DNA from: Actinomadura rubteroloni
GTDB lineage: Bacteria > Actinomycetota > Actinomycetes > Streptosporangiales > Streptosporangiaceae
DNA: 64,000 nt
Assembly: GCF_002911665.1 (NCBI RefSeq)
Contig: NZ_MTBP01000002.1
Span: forward strand, 1,054,001-1,118,000
Direction of reading: 5' to 3'
Below the pieces are notes generated by a model. It saw only the letters and a list, made by a program, of their open reading frames with translations. It made no database searches and was not told where the DNA came from. The translations under genes and the position numbers were made by a program. Below, piece after piece: positions 32,698 through 43,548 of the stretch (position 1 is its first letter; each line of letters opens with the position of its first letter).

Positions 32698-33812
32698 TCC
32701 CGGCGTCGCTCCGGACCGTCCGGATGCGGCTCACGCTGTTCTCCAGCGGCCTGTTCCTGCTGACGTCGCTGGTCGCGCTGACGGTCGTGAACCTGCTCCT
32801 GCGGGAGATGCTGCAACACCGCGTGGACGGGCTCGTCAAGCAGGGCGGCGACATCCCGCCGCCCATCGACGCCGCCGGGCCGCCGCGGATGTTCGCGGGC
32901 AGCGCCGTCATCCAGTCGCTGCCCGACCAGGTCCTCCACTACCAGTGGGGCGTGACGGCCGCGACGATGGCGGTGCTGACGGTGGTGTCGCTCGTCCTCG
33001 GCCGGTGGATCGCCGGGCGGATGCTGCGCCCGCTGCACGACATCACCGCCGCCGCGCGCGACCTGTCGCTGTCCAACCTGCACGAGCGGATCGCGCTGGA
33101 CGGCCCCCGCGACGAGCTGAAGGACCTCGCCGACACCTTCGACGAGATGCTGGAACGCCTGGAACGGTCGGTGCGGGCGCAGCGGCGGTTCATCGCCAAC
33201 GCCGCGCACGAGCTGCGGACGCCGCTCGCCGTGCAGCGCGCCGCGATCCAGATCGGGCTGGACGACCCGCTGCCCGACCGGCTCGTCCCGGTCCGGACGA
33301 AGCTGCTCACCGCCAACCGCCGGACGGAACGGCTGATCGACGCGCTGCTCATCCTCGCGCAGGCCGAGCACGGGCTGGACGAGACCGAACCGGTGGCGCT
33401 GGACGCCCTCGCCCGCCAGGCCGCCGAGGAACTGCCCGCCGGGGACGTGACGGTGACGCTCGCGACCGAGCGCGCCGTCGTCGCGGGCGATCCGGTGCTG
33501 CTGAACCGGCTGCTGGCGAACGTGCTGGGCAACGCCGTCCGGTACAACCGGCCGGGCGGGACGGTGCTGCTCGCGCTGTCGGCGGCGGGGACGCTCACCG
33601 TCCGCAACACCGGACCGGACGTCCCCGCCGACCGCGTCGCCGAGCTGTTCCAGCCGTTCCGCCGCCTGCACGCCGACCGCTCGGCGGCCGACGGGACGGG
33701 GCTCGGGCTGTCGATCGTCGCGTCCATCGCGCAGGCGCACGGGGCGTCCGTCGGCGCGCGGCCGAACCCGGGCGGCGGGCTGGAACTCGCCCTCCGGTTC
33801 CCCGTGCTCTGA
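32694..33812 (+). CDS. Sensor histidine kinase
   Basis: 372 residues. Membrane segments at about 14-36 and 85-105 enclose a short extracytoplasmic loop; HAMP follows (about 106-160), then the HisKA dimerisation helix with AHELRTPLA (H172) and the HATPase domain (N box LANVLGNAVRYN, G boxes DGTGLGLSIV). GTG at 32694 overlaps the regulator stop (GTGA), which supports this start. Together with the preceding regulator it forms a standard two-component pair; the small loop of about 45 residues suggests sensing within or near the membrane. It converges on a ferritin-like gene. Confidence 0.94.
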   Translation: MIPASLRTVRMRLTLFSSGLFLLTSLVALTVVNLLLREMLQHRVDGLVKQGGDIPPPIDAAGPPRMFAGSAVIQSLPDQVLHYQWGVTAATMAVLTVVSLVLGRWIAGRMLRPLHDITAAARDLSLSNLHERIALDGPRDELKDLADTFDEMLERLERSVRAQRRFIANAAHELRTPLAVQRAAIQIGLDDPLPDRLVPVRTKLLTANRRTERLIDALLILAQAEHGLDETEPVALDALARQAAEELPAGDVTVTLATERAVVAGDPVLLNRLLANVLGNAVRYNRPGGTVLLALSAAGTLTVRNTGPDVPADRVAELFQPFRRLHADRSAADGTGLGLSIVASIAQAHGASVGARPNPGGGLELALRFPVL

Positions 33813-33813
33813 C

Positions 33814-34359
33814 TCAGGACTCCAGCGCGGCGGGCAGCCGCTCCAGCAGGCCGCGCAGGTCGTCGGCGTGCTCCTCCTCCTGCGCGAGGATCTGCTCGAA
33901 CAGCCGCCGCGTCGTCGGGTCGTCGTCGCCGAGCCACTGGACGATCTCGGTGTAGGACGCGACGGCGATCCGCTCCGCGACCAGGTCCTCCTTGATCATC
34001 TCGGCGAGGTCCAGGCTCGCGTCGTACTCGGCGTGCGCGCGGGCCGTCAGCGTGTCGGGCGCGAAGTCCGGCTCGCCGCCGAGCTGGACGATCCGCTCGG
34101 CGAGCAGGTCCGCGTGCTCCTGCTCCTCGGCGGCGTGCTCGGCGAATTCCGCCGCGACGCCCTCGGCGTGGATGCCGGTCGCGGTGAACCGGTGCCGCTT
34201 GTACCGCAGGACGCACACGATCTCGGTCGCCAGCGCCTCGTTGAGCACCTGGATCACGCGCTGGACGTCCGCGCCGTACGCCGACGTCACCGGCCCCTTG
34301 GCGATCTCCTCGCGCGCCCGTTCGCGCAGCACCTTCATGTCGGTCAGGAACTCGGCCAT
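33814..34359 (-). CDS. Ferritin-like/bacterioferritin domain protein
   Basis: 181 residues, four-helix ferritin-like fold with two Glu-xx-His sets: NEALATEIVCVLRYKRH, EHAAEEQEHADLLAERI, EDLVAERIAVASYTEIV and ILAQEEEHADDLRGLL. The iron-binding Glu and EExxH positions are intact. The closest named group is the bacterioferritin-like Dps-related family; there is no heme-binding Met that I can identify. It probably stores or oxidises iron. The start ATG has GGGGAGG upstream. It lies 59 bp downstream of hutI on the same strand but is probably an independent unit. Confidence 0.88.
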   Translation of the reverse strand: MAEFLTDMKVLRERAREEIAKGPVTSAYGADVQRVIQVLNEALATEIVCVLRYKRHRFTATGIHAEGVAAEFAEHAAEEQEHADLLAERIVQLGGEPDFAPDTLTARAHAEYDASLDLAEMIKEDLVAERIAVASYTEIVQWLGDDDPTTRRLFEQILAQEEEHADDLRGLLERLPAALES

Positions 34360-34418
34360 TCGCGCCTCCCCGTTGCCCGGTCGGATGGACGCGACCCGTC
34401 GTACCCACCGTGCGCGGT

Positions 34419-35585
34419 TCACACCTGCCGCACGCCGTCCTTCCAGACGGCGGCCGTCAGCGGCACGCCCGGACGGTAGGCGAGGTGGATGTGGCCGGGC
34501 GCGTCGAGAAGCTGGGCGTCGGCGCGGGCGCCGGGCGAGAGGCGTCCCACGTCCGCGCGCCGCAGCGCCCGCGCCCCGCCCGCCGTCGCGGCGAGGACGG
34601 CCTCCGCCGGGCTCATCCCCATCTCCCGGACGGCCAGCGCCACGCAGAACGCCATGCTGGAGCTGTAGCCGGACCCGGGGTTGCAGTCGGTGGCGAGCGC
34701 GACGGCGGCGCCCGCGTCCAGCAGCCGCCGCGCGTCCGGATACGGCTGACGGGTCGAGAACTCCACGGCGGGCAGCAGCGTCGCGACCGTCGGGGACGAC
34801 GCGAGGGCGTCCACGTCGGCGTCGTCCAGGAACGTGCAGTGGTCGGCGGACGCGGCGCCGGCCTCGACCGCGAGCCGCACGCCGGGACCGGGCCCAAGCT
34901 GGTTGGCGTGGACGCGCGGCACGAGCCCCGCCGCCGCGCCCGCCGCGAGGACCGTCCGGGCCTGCGCGGCATCGAACGCGCCGCGCTCGCAGAACACGTC
35001 GATCCAGCGCGCGTGGGGCGCGCACGCCGCCACCATCGCGCCCGACACCAGCCGCACGTACCCGCCCGGGTCGCCGTCGTACTCGGGCGGGACGACGTGC
35101 GCGCCGAGGAACGTCACCTCGCCGGTCACCTCCGCCGCGATCCGCACGCACCGCGCCTCCTGCTCGACCGTCAGCCCGTACCCGGACTTGCACTCGACGG
35201 TCGTCGTGCCCTGCCGCGCCATCTCCGCGACGAGCCGCCGCAGATTCCCGCGCAGCACGTCGTCGGACGCGGCCCGCGTCGCCGCGACGGTCGTCCTGAT
35301 CCCGCCCGCCGCATACGGACGACCCGTCATCCGCGCCGCGAACTCGTCCGCGCGATCCCCCGCGAACACCAGATGAGCATGCGAATCAACGAACCCCGGC
35401 AGGACACACCGCCCGCCCGCGTCCACCGCTTCATCAGCCGCAGGAGCATCACCCGACGGCCCCACCCACGCGACGCGCCCGCCGTCGAACACGACCGCCG
35501 CGTCCCGCAGCACCCCGAGCGCCCCGTCCCCCGCCGCCGGATCCCCCGTGACCAACTCCCCGATCCCCCGGATCACCACACTCAC
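34419..35585 (-). CDS. hutI: Imidazolonepropionase
   Basis: 388-residue amidohydrolase-superfamily enzyme. It hydrolyses imidazolone-5-propionate to N-formimino-L-glutamate. Visible metal ligands are HxH in [12 protein letters not shown], followed by [27 protein letters not shown] and [13 protein letters not shown], all diagnostic of HutI. GTG at 35585 follows GGAGG by five bases. It is the last gene of the hut operon, separated by 112 bp from hutF; that gap holds no gene but a GC-rich, partly palindromic sequence with CTCGTCGCTCTGG-type repeats. Confidence 0.96.
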   Translation of the reverse strand: MSVVIRGIGELVTGDPAAGDGALGVLRDAAVVFDGGRVAWVGPSGDAPAADEAVDAGGRCVLPGFVDSHAHLVFAGDRADEFAARMTGRPYAAGGIRTTVAATRAASDDVLRGNLRRLVAEMARQGTTTVECKSGYGLTVEQEARCVRIAAEVTGEVTFLGAHVVPPEYDGDPGGYVRLVSGAMVAACAPHARWIDVFCERGAFDAAQARTVLAAGAAAGLVPRVHANQLGPGPGVRLAVEAGAASADHCTFLDDADVDALASSPTVATLLPAVEFSTRQPYPDARRLLDAGAAVALATDCNPGSGYSSSMAFCVALAVREMGMSPAEAVLAATAGGARALRRADVGRLSPGARADAQLLDAPGHIHLAYRPGVPLTAAVWKDGVRQV

Positions 35586-35697
35586 AGCGCCTCCCGCACG
35601 CCAGCGGCGCGCCCGAAGCCGCGCGCTTCCCTCGTCGCTCTGGTCGCAAGCTCCCGACGCTCCTCAGTCCAGCGCACGGCGCGCGCCGCAGGCGCGC

Positions 35698-37005
35698 TCA
35701 CAGGGCCTCCCGGAGGGCGGACGGGACGTCGATCGTCCGGTGGCGGCCGTCGCGGACGATCTCGCGACCGGACGCGACCACCGTCGTGACGTCGGCGGCG
35801 GAGGCGGCGAAGACGGCCGTCTCGGCGGACGGGGCGCCGCCGGCGGTGCGGGGCGAGTCGAGGCGCAGCGTCACCAGGTCGGCGTGCGCGCCGGGTTCCA
35901 GGCGTCCGGCGGACGGCCAGCCGAGCGCGGCGTGCCCGTGCCATGTCGCGGCGGCCAGCAGGGCGCTCGCCCGGAAGTGGCCGCGCTCGCCGGTCCGCAG
36001 CCGTTCGTGCAGTTCCACCGAGCGCGCCTCTTCCAGCAGGTCCACGACGGCGTGCTGGTCGGAGCCGACGCACAGCGGGGCGCCGGCGCGGGCGAGGTCC
36101 CCGGACGGCCCGAGCCCGTCGGCGAGGTCGCGTTCGGTCGTCGGGCACAGGCAGACGGTCGTGCCCGTCCCGCCGAGCAGCGCGATGTCGGCGGCGTCGA
36201 GATGGGTCGCGTGGACGGCCGTCGTCAGCGGCCCGAGCGCGCCCGCGTCGCCGAGCAGCCGCACCGGCGTGACCCCGTAGGCGTCCAGGCATTCGGCGTT
36301 CTCGGCGGGCTGCTCGGACACGTGGACGTGCAGCGGCATCCCGTGCTCGCGCGCGAAGTCCGCGACGACGGGCAGTTCGGCGCGCGGGACGGCCCGCACG
36401 GAGTGGATCGCCGCGCCGATCCGCACGTCCGGCCCGGCCCGGGACAGGAGCGCGCGGACGCGGTCGCGCCAGGCTCCGGCGGTGCCGTCCCCGAACCGGC
36501 GCTGCGTCCCGGCGAGCGGCGTGCGCGGGGCGCCGCTGAGGTAGCAGGCGTCGAGCAGCGTGATCCGGATCCCGGCCGCCGACGCCGCCGCGAGCAGCGC
36601 GTCGCCCATCGCGTTCGGCTCGGGGTGGGCGTCGCCGCCGGGCCGGTGGTGCAGGTAGTGGAACTCGCCGACGCAGGTGATCCCGGCGAGCGCCATCTCG
36701 GCGTACACGGCCGTCGCGAGCGCCTGATAGGACGCGGGGTCGAGCCGGTCGGCGACGGCGTACATGCGCTCCCGCCACGTCCAGAACGTGCCCCGCCCGG
36801 CTTGGACGCCGCCGCGCAGCGCCCGGTGGAAGGCGTGCGAGTGGGCGTTGGCGAGGCCGGGGATCGTGAGGCCGGGCAGGTACCGCGCGTCCGGCGGCGC
36901 CGCCAAGCCGGGGACGACCCGGACGAACCGGTCGCCGTCGGCCTCCAGCAGTACGCCGGGCAGGACGGTGTCGTCCACCCACGCGTACTCGGCGAACCAC
37001 CGCAT
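35698..37005 (-). CDS. hutF: Formimidoylglutamate deiminase
   Basis: 435-residue amidohydrolase that converts N-formimino-L-glutamate to N-formyl-L-glutamate and ammonia. Motifs are ANAHSHAFHRAL (metal-binding HxH), CVGEFHYLHH, HVSEQPAENAECL, TAVHATHL and VGSDQHAVVDL. The ATG overlaps the stop of the M20 gene (TGATG), so it is translationally coupled. Presence of HutF means the pathway here uses the N-formylglutamate route, requiring a deformylase. Confidence 0.95.
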   Translation of the reverse strand: MRWFAEYAWVDDTVLPGVLLEADGDRFVRVVPGLAAPPDARYLPGLTIPGLANAHSHAFHRALRGGVQAGRGTFWTWRERMYAVADRLDPASYQALATAVYAEMALAGITCVGEFHYLHHRPGGDAHPEPNAMGDALLAAASAAGIRITLLDACYLSGAPRTPLAGTQRRFGDGTAGAWRDRVRALLSRAGPDVRIGAAIHSVRAVPRAELPVVADFAREHGMPLHVHVSEQPAENAECLDAYGVTPVRLLGDAGALGPLTTAVHATHLDAADIALLGGTGTTVCLCPTTERDLADGLGPSGDLARAGAPLCVGSDQHAVVDLLEEARSVELHERLRTGERGHFRASALLAAATWHGHAALGWPSAGRLEPGAHADLVTLRLDSPRTAGGAPSAETAVFAASAADVTTVVASGREIVRDGRHRTIDVPSALREAL

Positions 37006-38197
37006 CACGCCCCCGCGAGGTCGGCCAGGACGGCGGTGAGCGCCGCGACGCCCGCCGCCACGTCGGACGGCTCGGCGTGCTCGGCCGGCGCATGCGACAC
37101 ACCGGTCGGATTCCGAACGAACAGCATCGCCGTCGGGAGCCGCGCGGCGAGGACGCCCGCGTCGTGCCCCGCCCCGGTCGGCAGCACCGGCACCCCACCG
37201 AGCACCCGGATGATCCGGTCCAGCAGCTCCCGCCGGAACGCCACGGCCGGGCTGTAGGACTCCTCGGCGACGTCCACCGCCACGCCGTGCGCGGACGCGG
37301 CGTCCCGCGCGGCCCGCGCCACCTCGGCGACGGTGCGGCGGACGGCGTCGTCCACCGGCCCCCGCGCGTCCAGCCACGCCGTGACCGACGACGGGATCGC
37401 GTTCACCCCGCCCGGCACGATCTCCGCCTTCCCGACCGTCGCGACCGCGCCGAACCGCTCGGCCGCCGACCGCGCCGCGAGGACGGTCCGCGCGAACGGC
37501 AGCATCGGGTCGCGGCGGTCGGCGAGCGCGGTGGTGCCCGCGTGGTCGCCCGCGCCGGTGAAGCCGAACCGCCAGCGGCCGTGCGGGACGATCGCGCTCG
37601 CCGCCCCCACCGGGACGTCCAGCCCGCGCCCCTGCTCGATGTGCAGTTCCACGAAGCACGCGCACCGGCCGAGCAGGTCGTCGTCCGGGCCGATCAGCGC
37701 CGGGTCGAGCCCGTGCTCGGCGAGGACGGCCGCGAACGAGCGCCCGGAACCGTCGCGCAGCCCCCGCGCCCGGTCCGGGTCGATGGTCCCGGTGAGCAGC
37801 CGCGACCCGAGGCACGCGACGCCGAACCGCGCGCCCTCCTCCTCGGCGAACGCCGCGACCCCGACGGGCCGGGACGGCACCGCGCCCCGCGCCCGCAGCG
37901 CGTCGATCGCCGCGAACGCCGAGACCACCCCGAGCGGCCCGTCGAACGCGCCGCCGCCCGGCACCGAGTCCAGATGGCTGCCGGTGAGGACGGCCCCGCC
38001 GCGCCGCCCGTCCGGCGGGAGCCACCACGCGAACAGGTTGCCGTTCGCGTCCCGCTCGACGGGCAGCGCCCGCCGCCGCGCCTGCTCGGCGAACCACGCG
38101 CGGCACTCCAGCTCCGGCGGCGTGAACGCGAAACGCCGGTAGCCGCCCGCCGGATCCCGGCCGACGGGCAGCAGTTCCGCCCACATCGCGTCGAACG

Positions 38198-38201
<4 letters not shown>
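37005..38201 (-). CDS. M20-family amidohydrolase in hut operon (candidate N-formylglutamate deformylase)
   Basis: 398 residues of the M20/M28 family, branch of allantoate amidohydrolase and N-carbamoyl-L-amino-acid hydrolase. Metal ligands are visible: [19 protein letters not shown] (H and D), [17 protein letters not shown] and the C-terminal [12 protein letters not shown] at 38201 overlaps the hutU stop (GTGA), and its stop overlaps the hutF start. Streptomyces hut loci have, as I recall, the same insertion annotated as allantoate amidohydrolase. Within this operon the missing activity is N-formylglutamate hydrolysis, so HutG-like function is the best inference. The substrate is not proven; an alternative is a true carbamoyl-amino-acid hydrolase. 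Confidence 0.85.
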
Positions 38202-39841
<1,640 letters not shown>

Positions 39842-39853
39842 GGCGGGGCTCCT

Positions 39854-41398
39854 TCAGGCGAGCGGGCCGGTGACGGACTCGGCGGCGGCGACGAGCGCGC
39901 CGTCCCGGACGAGCGCGGTCGCGGCGTCGATCTCGGGCGACAGATGGCGGTCCGGGCCGGGCGGCGGGACGTGCCGGCGCAGCGCCGCGAGGACGGCCGC
40001 GGTCGCCGGGCCGGGGCTCAGCGGGGCGCGCAGGTCCAGCGCGCGGGCGGCGGTGAACAGCTCGATCGCGACGACGCGCGCGTACCCGTCCACGGCCCGG
40101 CGCAGCTTGCGGGCGGCGTTCCAGCCGAGGGACACGTGGTCCTCCTGCATCGCCGACGACGGGATCGAGTCGACGCTCGCCGGGACGGCCAGCCGTTTCA
40201 GCTCCGCCACGATCGACGCCTGCGTGTACTGGGCGATCATGTGGCCGGAGTCGACGCCGGGGTCGGCGGCGAGGAAAGGCGGCAGCCCGAACGAGCGGGC
40301 CTTGTCGAGCATCCGGTCGGTGCGGCGCTCGGCCATCGACGCGGCGTCGGCGATCGGGATCGCGAGGAAGTCCAGGGCGTAGGCGATCGGGGCGCCGTGG
40401 AAGTTGCCGTTGGACTCCACGCGTCCGTCCGACAGCACGACCGGGTTGTCCACGGCCGCCGCCAGCTCGCGGTCGGCGACCAGCGCGGCGTGCGCGACGG
40501 TGTCCCGGAACGCGCCGTTCACCTGCGGCGCGCAGCGCAGCGAGTAGGCGTCCTGGACGCGCGTGTCGTCCGGCCCCCGGTGGGACTCCACGATCGGGGA
40601 CCCGGCGAGCAGCAGCCGCAGGTTCGCCGCCGACGCGGCCTGCCCCGGATGCGGGCGCAGCGCCTGGAGGTCGGCGTCGAAGACGCGGTCGGTGCCGAGC
40701 AGCGCCTCGACGCTCATCGCGGTCGCGATGTCGGCGGCGGTGAGCAGGCCGCGCAGGTCGTGCAGGGCGAGGACGAGCATGCCGAGCATCCCGTCCGTGC
40801 CGTTGAGCAGCGCGAGCCCTTCCTTGGCCCCGAGTTCGACGGGACGCAGGTCGGCTCGCTTCAGCGCGTCGGCGGCGGGGATGAGGCGGTCGTCGGCGTC
40901 CCGGACCCGTCCCTCGCCGAGCAGCGCCAGCGCGACGTGCGCGAGCGGCGCGAGGTCCCCCGAGCAGCCGAGGCTGCCGTACTCGTGGACGACCGGCGTG
41001 ATCCCCGCGTTGAGCAGCGCCGCGAGCGCGCGGGCCGTCTCCGGCCGGGCCCCGGTGCGGCCGGTGGCGAGCGTCTTCAGCCGCAGCAGCATCATCGCCC
41101 GGACGACCTCGCGCTCCACCTCCGGGCCCGTCCCGGCCGCGTGCGACCGGACGATGTTGAGCTGGAGCCGCGTCCGCAGCTCCGGCGGGATGTGCCGGGA
41201 CGCGAGCGCGCCGAACCCCGTCGACACCCCGTAGACGGGCGTCGGCCGCGCCGCCAGCTCCTCGATGTGCGCCCGTGACGCGGCCATGGCGCCCTCGGCG
41301 GCGGCCGACAGCCCGACCCGCGCGCCGTCCCGTGCCACCGCCACGACCTCGGCGGGCGACGGCGGTTCCGTCCCCACCTCGATGCTCTGTGCCCCCAT
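39854..41398 (-). CDS. hutH: Histidine ammonia-lyase
   Basis: 514 residues from the ATG at 41398. It deaminates L-histidine to urocanate, the first step. The MIO cofactor triad is C145-S146-G147 in EYGSLGCSGDLAPLAH; most HAL enzymes have Ala-Ser-Gly, and Cys at this position is known in some actinobacterial enzymes. Other signatures: VYGVSTGFGALASRHIP, NGTDGMLGML, QDAYSLRCAPQVNGA, NGNFHGAP, and SSAMQEDHVSLGW. ATG at 41410 and 41419 would add four or seven residues. It is first in the hut operon and divergent from the IclR gene, with an operator-like palindrome between. Confidence 0.97.
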   Translation of the reverse strand: MGAQSIEVGTEPPSPAEVVAVARDGARVGLSAAAEGAMAASRAHIEELAARPTPVYGVSTGFGALASRHIPPELRTRLQLNIVRSHAAGTGPEVEREVVRAMMLLRLKTLATGRTGARPETARALAALLNAGITPVVHEYGSLGCSGDLAPLAHVALALLGEGRVRDADDRLIPAADALKRADLRPVELGAKEGLALLNGTDGMLGMLVLALHDLRGLLTAADIATAMSVEALLGTDRVFDADLQALRPHPGQAASAANLRLLLAGSPIVESHRGPDDTRVQDAYSLRCAPQVNGAFRDTVAHAALVADRELAAAVDNPVVLSDGRVESNGNFHGAPIAYALDFLAIPIADAASMAERRTDRMLDKARSFGLPPFLAADPGVDSGHMIAQYTQASIVAELKRLAVPASVDSIPSSAMQEDHVSLGWNAARKLRRAVDGYARVVAIELFTAARALDLRAPLSPGPATAAVLAALRRHVPPPGPDRHLSPEIDAATALVRDGALVAAAESVTGPLA

Positions 41399-41466
41399 AA
41401 CGGACGTCATACCCACCATTGGACCGATGCGAAGCGGCCCCGGACGAGCCCGCCGCGACCCGAACC

Positions 41467-41482
41467 GTCTCGGATACGAGAC
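41467..41482. promoter_or_regulatory. Palindromic operator for hut IclR regulator
   Basis: GTCTCGGATACGAGAC has perfect 6-bp arms and a 4-bp centre, located between divergent hutH and the IclR gene. It overlaps a GACAAT -10 box (41480-41485) that ends seven bases before the GTG at 41493. Location suits autoregulation by the IclR protein and control of hutH. Confidence 0.6.
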
Positions 41483-41492
41483 AATCGAGGAC

Positions 41493-42263
41493 GTGGACCA
41501 GGTACCGGCCGCCCGGCGGACCCTCGCGGTGCTGCGGCTGCTCGCGGCGTCGGCCGGCCCCCTGCCCGCCTCCTCGATCGCCCGCGACCTCGGCCTGCCG
41601 CGCTCCAGCACCTACCACCTGCTGGCGGAAATGGCCGCCGAAGGCTTCGTCGTGGCGCTGCCCGAGGAACGCCGCTGGGGCCTCGGCGTGGCCGCGTTCG
41701 AGGTCGGCTCGGCCTACCTGCGGCACGGCCCGCTGGAACGCCTGGCCCGCCCGCTGCTGCGCCGCCTGGTGGACCGGACGGGCGAGATCGTCCAGCTCGG
41801 CGTCCTACACGGCGCCGACACGCTCTACCTGCTGAAAGAGCAGCCGCCCCGGCACGCGACGCTGGTCACGGACGTGGGCGTCCGCATCCCCGCGCACCTC
41901 ACCGCCAGCGGCCGGTCGATGCTCGCGCACCTCCCCGCCGCCCAGCTCCGCGCCCTCTACCCCGCCCCGCTCGTCACCCGGACGACCGACGGCCCCACCA
42001 CCCTGACCGCCCTCCGCCGCGCCCTGCGCGAGGACGCCGCACGCGGCTGGTCCGCCGAGGACGGCCTGGTCACCGAGGGCTTCGCGAGCATCGCGGCGTG
42101 CGCCTTCGACCACACGGGCCACCCGGCGGCCGCGATCACCGTCACGTTCCGCCGCGCCGCCCGTCCTTCGGAAACCTGGCCCGACCTGGCGGCGCCGGTA
42201 AAGGCCGCCGCCGCGTCTTTGACGACCCGCCTCACCGGCCGCCCGCCCGTTAGTAGACCGTGA
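41493..42263 (+). CDS. IclR family regulator of hut genes
   Basis: 256 residues. The N-terminal winged HTH is clear (RRTLAVLRLLAASAGPLPASSIARDLGLPRSSTYHLLAEMAAEGFV) and the C-terminal IclR effector domain follows (GVRIPAHLTASGRSMLAHLP, and VTEGFASIAACAFDHTGHPAAAITVTF). The GTG at 41493 is preferred over the ATG at 41427 because the palindrome and -10 box lie between the two and no homology exists upstream; this implies a leaderless message. Divergent from hutH, so it is the probable hut regulator, responding perhaps to urocanate or histidine (inference). Confidence 0.9.
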   Translation: MDQVPAARRTLAVLRLLAASAGPLPASSIARDLGLPRSSTYHLLAEMAAEGFVVALPEERRWGLGVAAFEVGSAYLRHGPLERLARPLLRRLVDRTGEIVQLGVLHGADTLYLLKEQPPRHATLVTDVGVRIPAHLTASGRSMLAHLPAAQLRALYPAPLVTRTTDGPTTLTALRRALREDAARGWSAEDGLVTEGFASIAACAFDHTGHPAAAITVTFRRAARPSETWPDLAAPVKAAAASLTTRLTGRPPVSRP

Positions 42264-42361
42264 AAATAACCGTCCACGCACAGTGCGGTGCCAAAGATTG
42301 GACAGAAAGGAAAGTTGGGAAAAACCGCCTCGCAGCAGTTCCGCAGAACACTTGTCTTCAG

Positions 42362-42379
42362 CCGGGATCTCGGTTTTTT
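42362..42379 (+). terminator. Weak hairpin with T6 tract
   Basis: CCGG-GATC-TCGG (one G-U pair) followed by TTTTTT, in the low-GC gap 42264-42459 between the IclR and XRE genes. Possible weak intrinsic terminator for the IclR gene; the rest of the gap holds the XRE promoter region, with no gene. Confidence 0.35.
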
Positions 42380-42459
42380 CACACAACTGCCGCCCCTTTC
42401 GCGTCCTCCTGCCGTAGTCTCCGCAAGGACGGCCGAGGAACCTCCGAAAGGACAGCGAC

Positions 42460-43281
42460 ATGGCCCGCCCCCCGAAGAAGACGACCCCCAACGAGTCCTT
42501 CGCCCAGTACTACGGAAACGAAATCCGGGAGAATCGGGAGAAGAAGGGCTGGACACAGGGAGAGTTGGCCGCAAAGATCATCTGCGACGACTCCCAGGTC
42601 AGCCGCTACGAACTCGGCCACGCCATCCCCGCGCCGACGACGGCCCGGCTCCTCGACGAGTTGTTCGGGACGGGCGACTACTTCACCCGCCACCGCGAGG
42701 TCGCCCACGTCTCGCGCGTCCCCGAGGGCGCGCGGGCGCTGGCGTACCACGAGAAGATGTCCAAGTCGATCAAAGCGTTCTCGCACGCGGCCGTCGTCGG
42801 CCTCTTGCAGACGGAGTCCTACGTCAGGGCGCTCGCCCTTGACGGCCCGATCCCGCAGGCCGCGGACGCGGTCATCGAAGTGCGGAGCCGCCGCCAGGGA
42901 ATCCTGAACGGCGACGACCCCGCCAGGCTGCTGGCGATCATGGACGAGGAAGTGTTCCGGCGTCTCGCGAACCAGCCGGATCTCGCCCGCGAGCAGATCG
43001 ACGCGATCCTCAAGCGGACTGAGCAGTGGAATGTGCAGGTTCAGATCGTCCCGCAGACGAACGTCACCTACCCCGGCGTTCTCGGTGACCTCCATCTGAT
43101 GGAACACCGCAAGGACGGCCTGATGGCGGCCTGGCAGGAGGGATTCGGCAGGACCGGTCGCGTCATCGAAGACCCCGATATGATCGAGGAACTCGTGGAC
43201 ACCTACGACCTCATCAGGTCAAAGGCCATGTCCACCGAAGAGAGCGTCCAACTGCTGAAGAACATCCGGGAGTCTTTGTGA
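42460..43281 (+). CDS. XRE-family regulator with DUF5753 (WhiJ-like)
   Basis: 273 residues. N-terminal HTH_31 domain (about 18-75: GNEIRENREKKGWTQGELAAKIICDDSQVSRYELG) and a C-terminal DUF5753 domain (about 100-265: AAVVGLLQTESYVRALAL, then EEVFRRLANQPDLAREQIDAIL, QIVPQTNVTYPGVLGDLHLME). This domain pair is characteristic of WhiJ-like regulators in actinomycetes, usually encoded with a DUF397 partner; here the DUF397 gene follows with a GTGA overlap. GAAAGGA precedes the start. AT content is higher than in flanking genes, e.g. in the promoter region 42264-42400. Confidence 0.92.
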   Translation: MARPPKKTTPNESFAQYYGNEIRENREKKGWTQGELAAKIICDDSQVSRYELGHAIPAPTTARLLDELFGTGDYFTRHREVAHVSRVPEGARALAYHEKMSKSIKAFSHAAVVGLLQTESYVRALALDGPIPQAADAVIEVRSRRQGILNGDDPARLLAIMDEEVFRRLANQPDLAREQIDAILKRTEQWNVQVQIVPQTNVTYPGVLGDLHLMEHRKDGLMAAWQEGFGRTGRVIEDPDMIEELVDTYDLIRSKAMSTEESVQLLKNIRESL

Positions 43282-43478
43282 GCACGTTCGAACCCCGCAA
43301 CTGGCGCAAGTCCCGCCACTCCGGAGGCGAGTTCAACAACTGCGTCGAGGCCGGATCCGACCAGGGCCGAGTGGGTATCCGCGACACCACCGACCGCCAA
43401 GCAGGCGCGATCACCCTCCCCGCCCCCCACTTCGCCGCCGTCCTGGCCGCCGCCCGCACCGGCGCCCTTGACCTCTGA
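43278..43478 (+). CDS. DUF397 protein
   Basis: 66 residues: RNWRKSRHSGGEFNNCVEAG, then GIRDTTDRQAGAITLPAPHFAAVLAAARTG, the DUF397 pattern (WxKSxxSx...NCVEVA...VRDSKDP...LxFxxxxWxxFL). The GTG overlaps the stop of the XRE gene, so the pair is translationally coupled. In Streptomyces such small proteins partner with WhiJ-type regulators and influence development. The last ten codons and the terminator are duplicated about 3 kb downstream. Confidence 0.92.
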   Translation: MSTFEPRNWRKSRHSGGEFNNCVEAGSDQGRVGIRDTTDRQAGAITLPAPHFAAVLAAARTGALDL

Positions 43479-43525
43479 CCCACCCGAAACCCCCGCCCCG
43501 GCGGGGGTTTCTCCATGCGCGCCCG
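43447..43525 (+). repeat. Direct repeat copy A (DUF397 tail plus terminator)
   Basis: 79 bp that recurs at 46437-46515 with 75 of 79 positions identical by hand alignment. It contains the last codons of the DUF397 gene and the terminator hairpin. The two copies bracket 3 kb carrying five genes. Confidence 0.85.
43486..43511. terminator. Terminator of XRE/DUF397 operon
   Basis: Perfect 12-bp stem GAAACCCCCGCC / GGCGGGGGTTTC, two bases between arms, ending in TTTC. Strong hairpin just after the DUF397 stop codon. Confidence 0.85.
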
Positions 43526-43548
43526 CCCCAGTGGAGAGGTGCAAAGAC

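Noticed and set aside
35586..35697. Duplicated HutF C-terminus between hutF and hutI
   Set aside because: Only about 12-15 bp (TCACAG.GCCTCCCG) are shared; this is explained by similar stop and ribosome-binding sequences.
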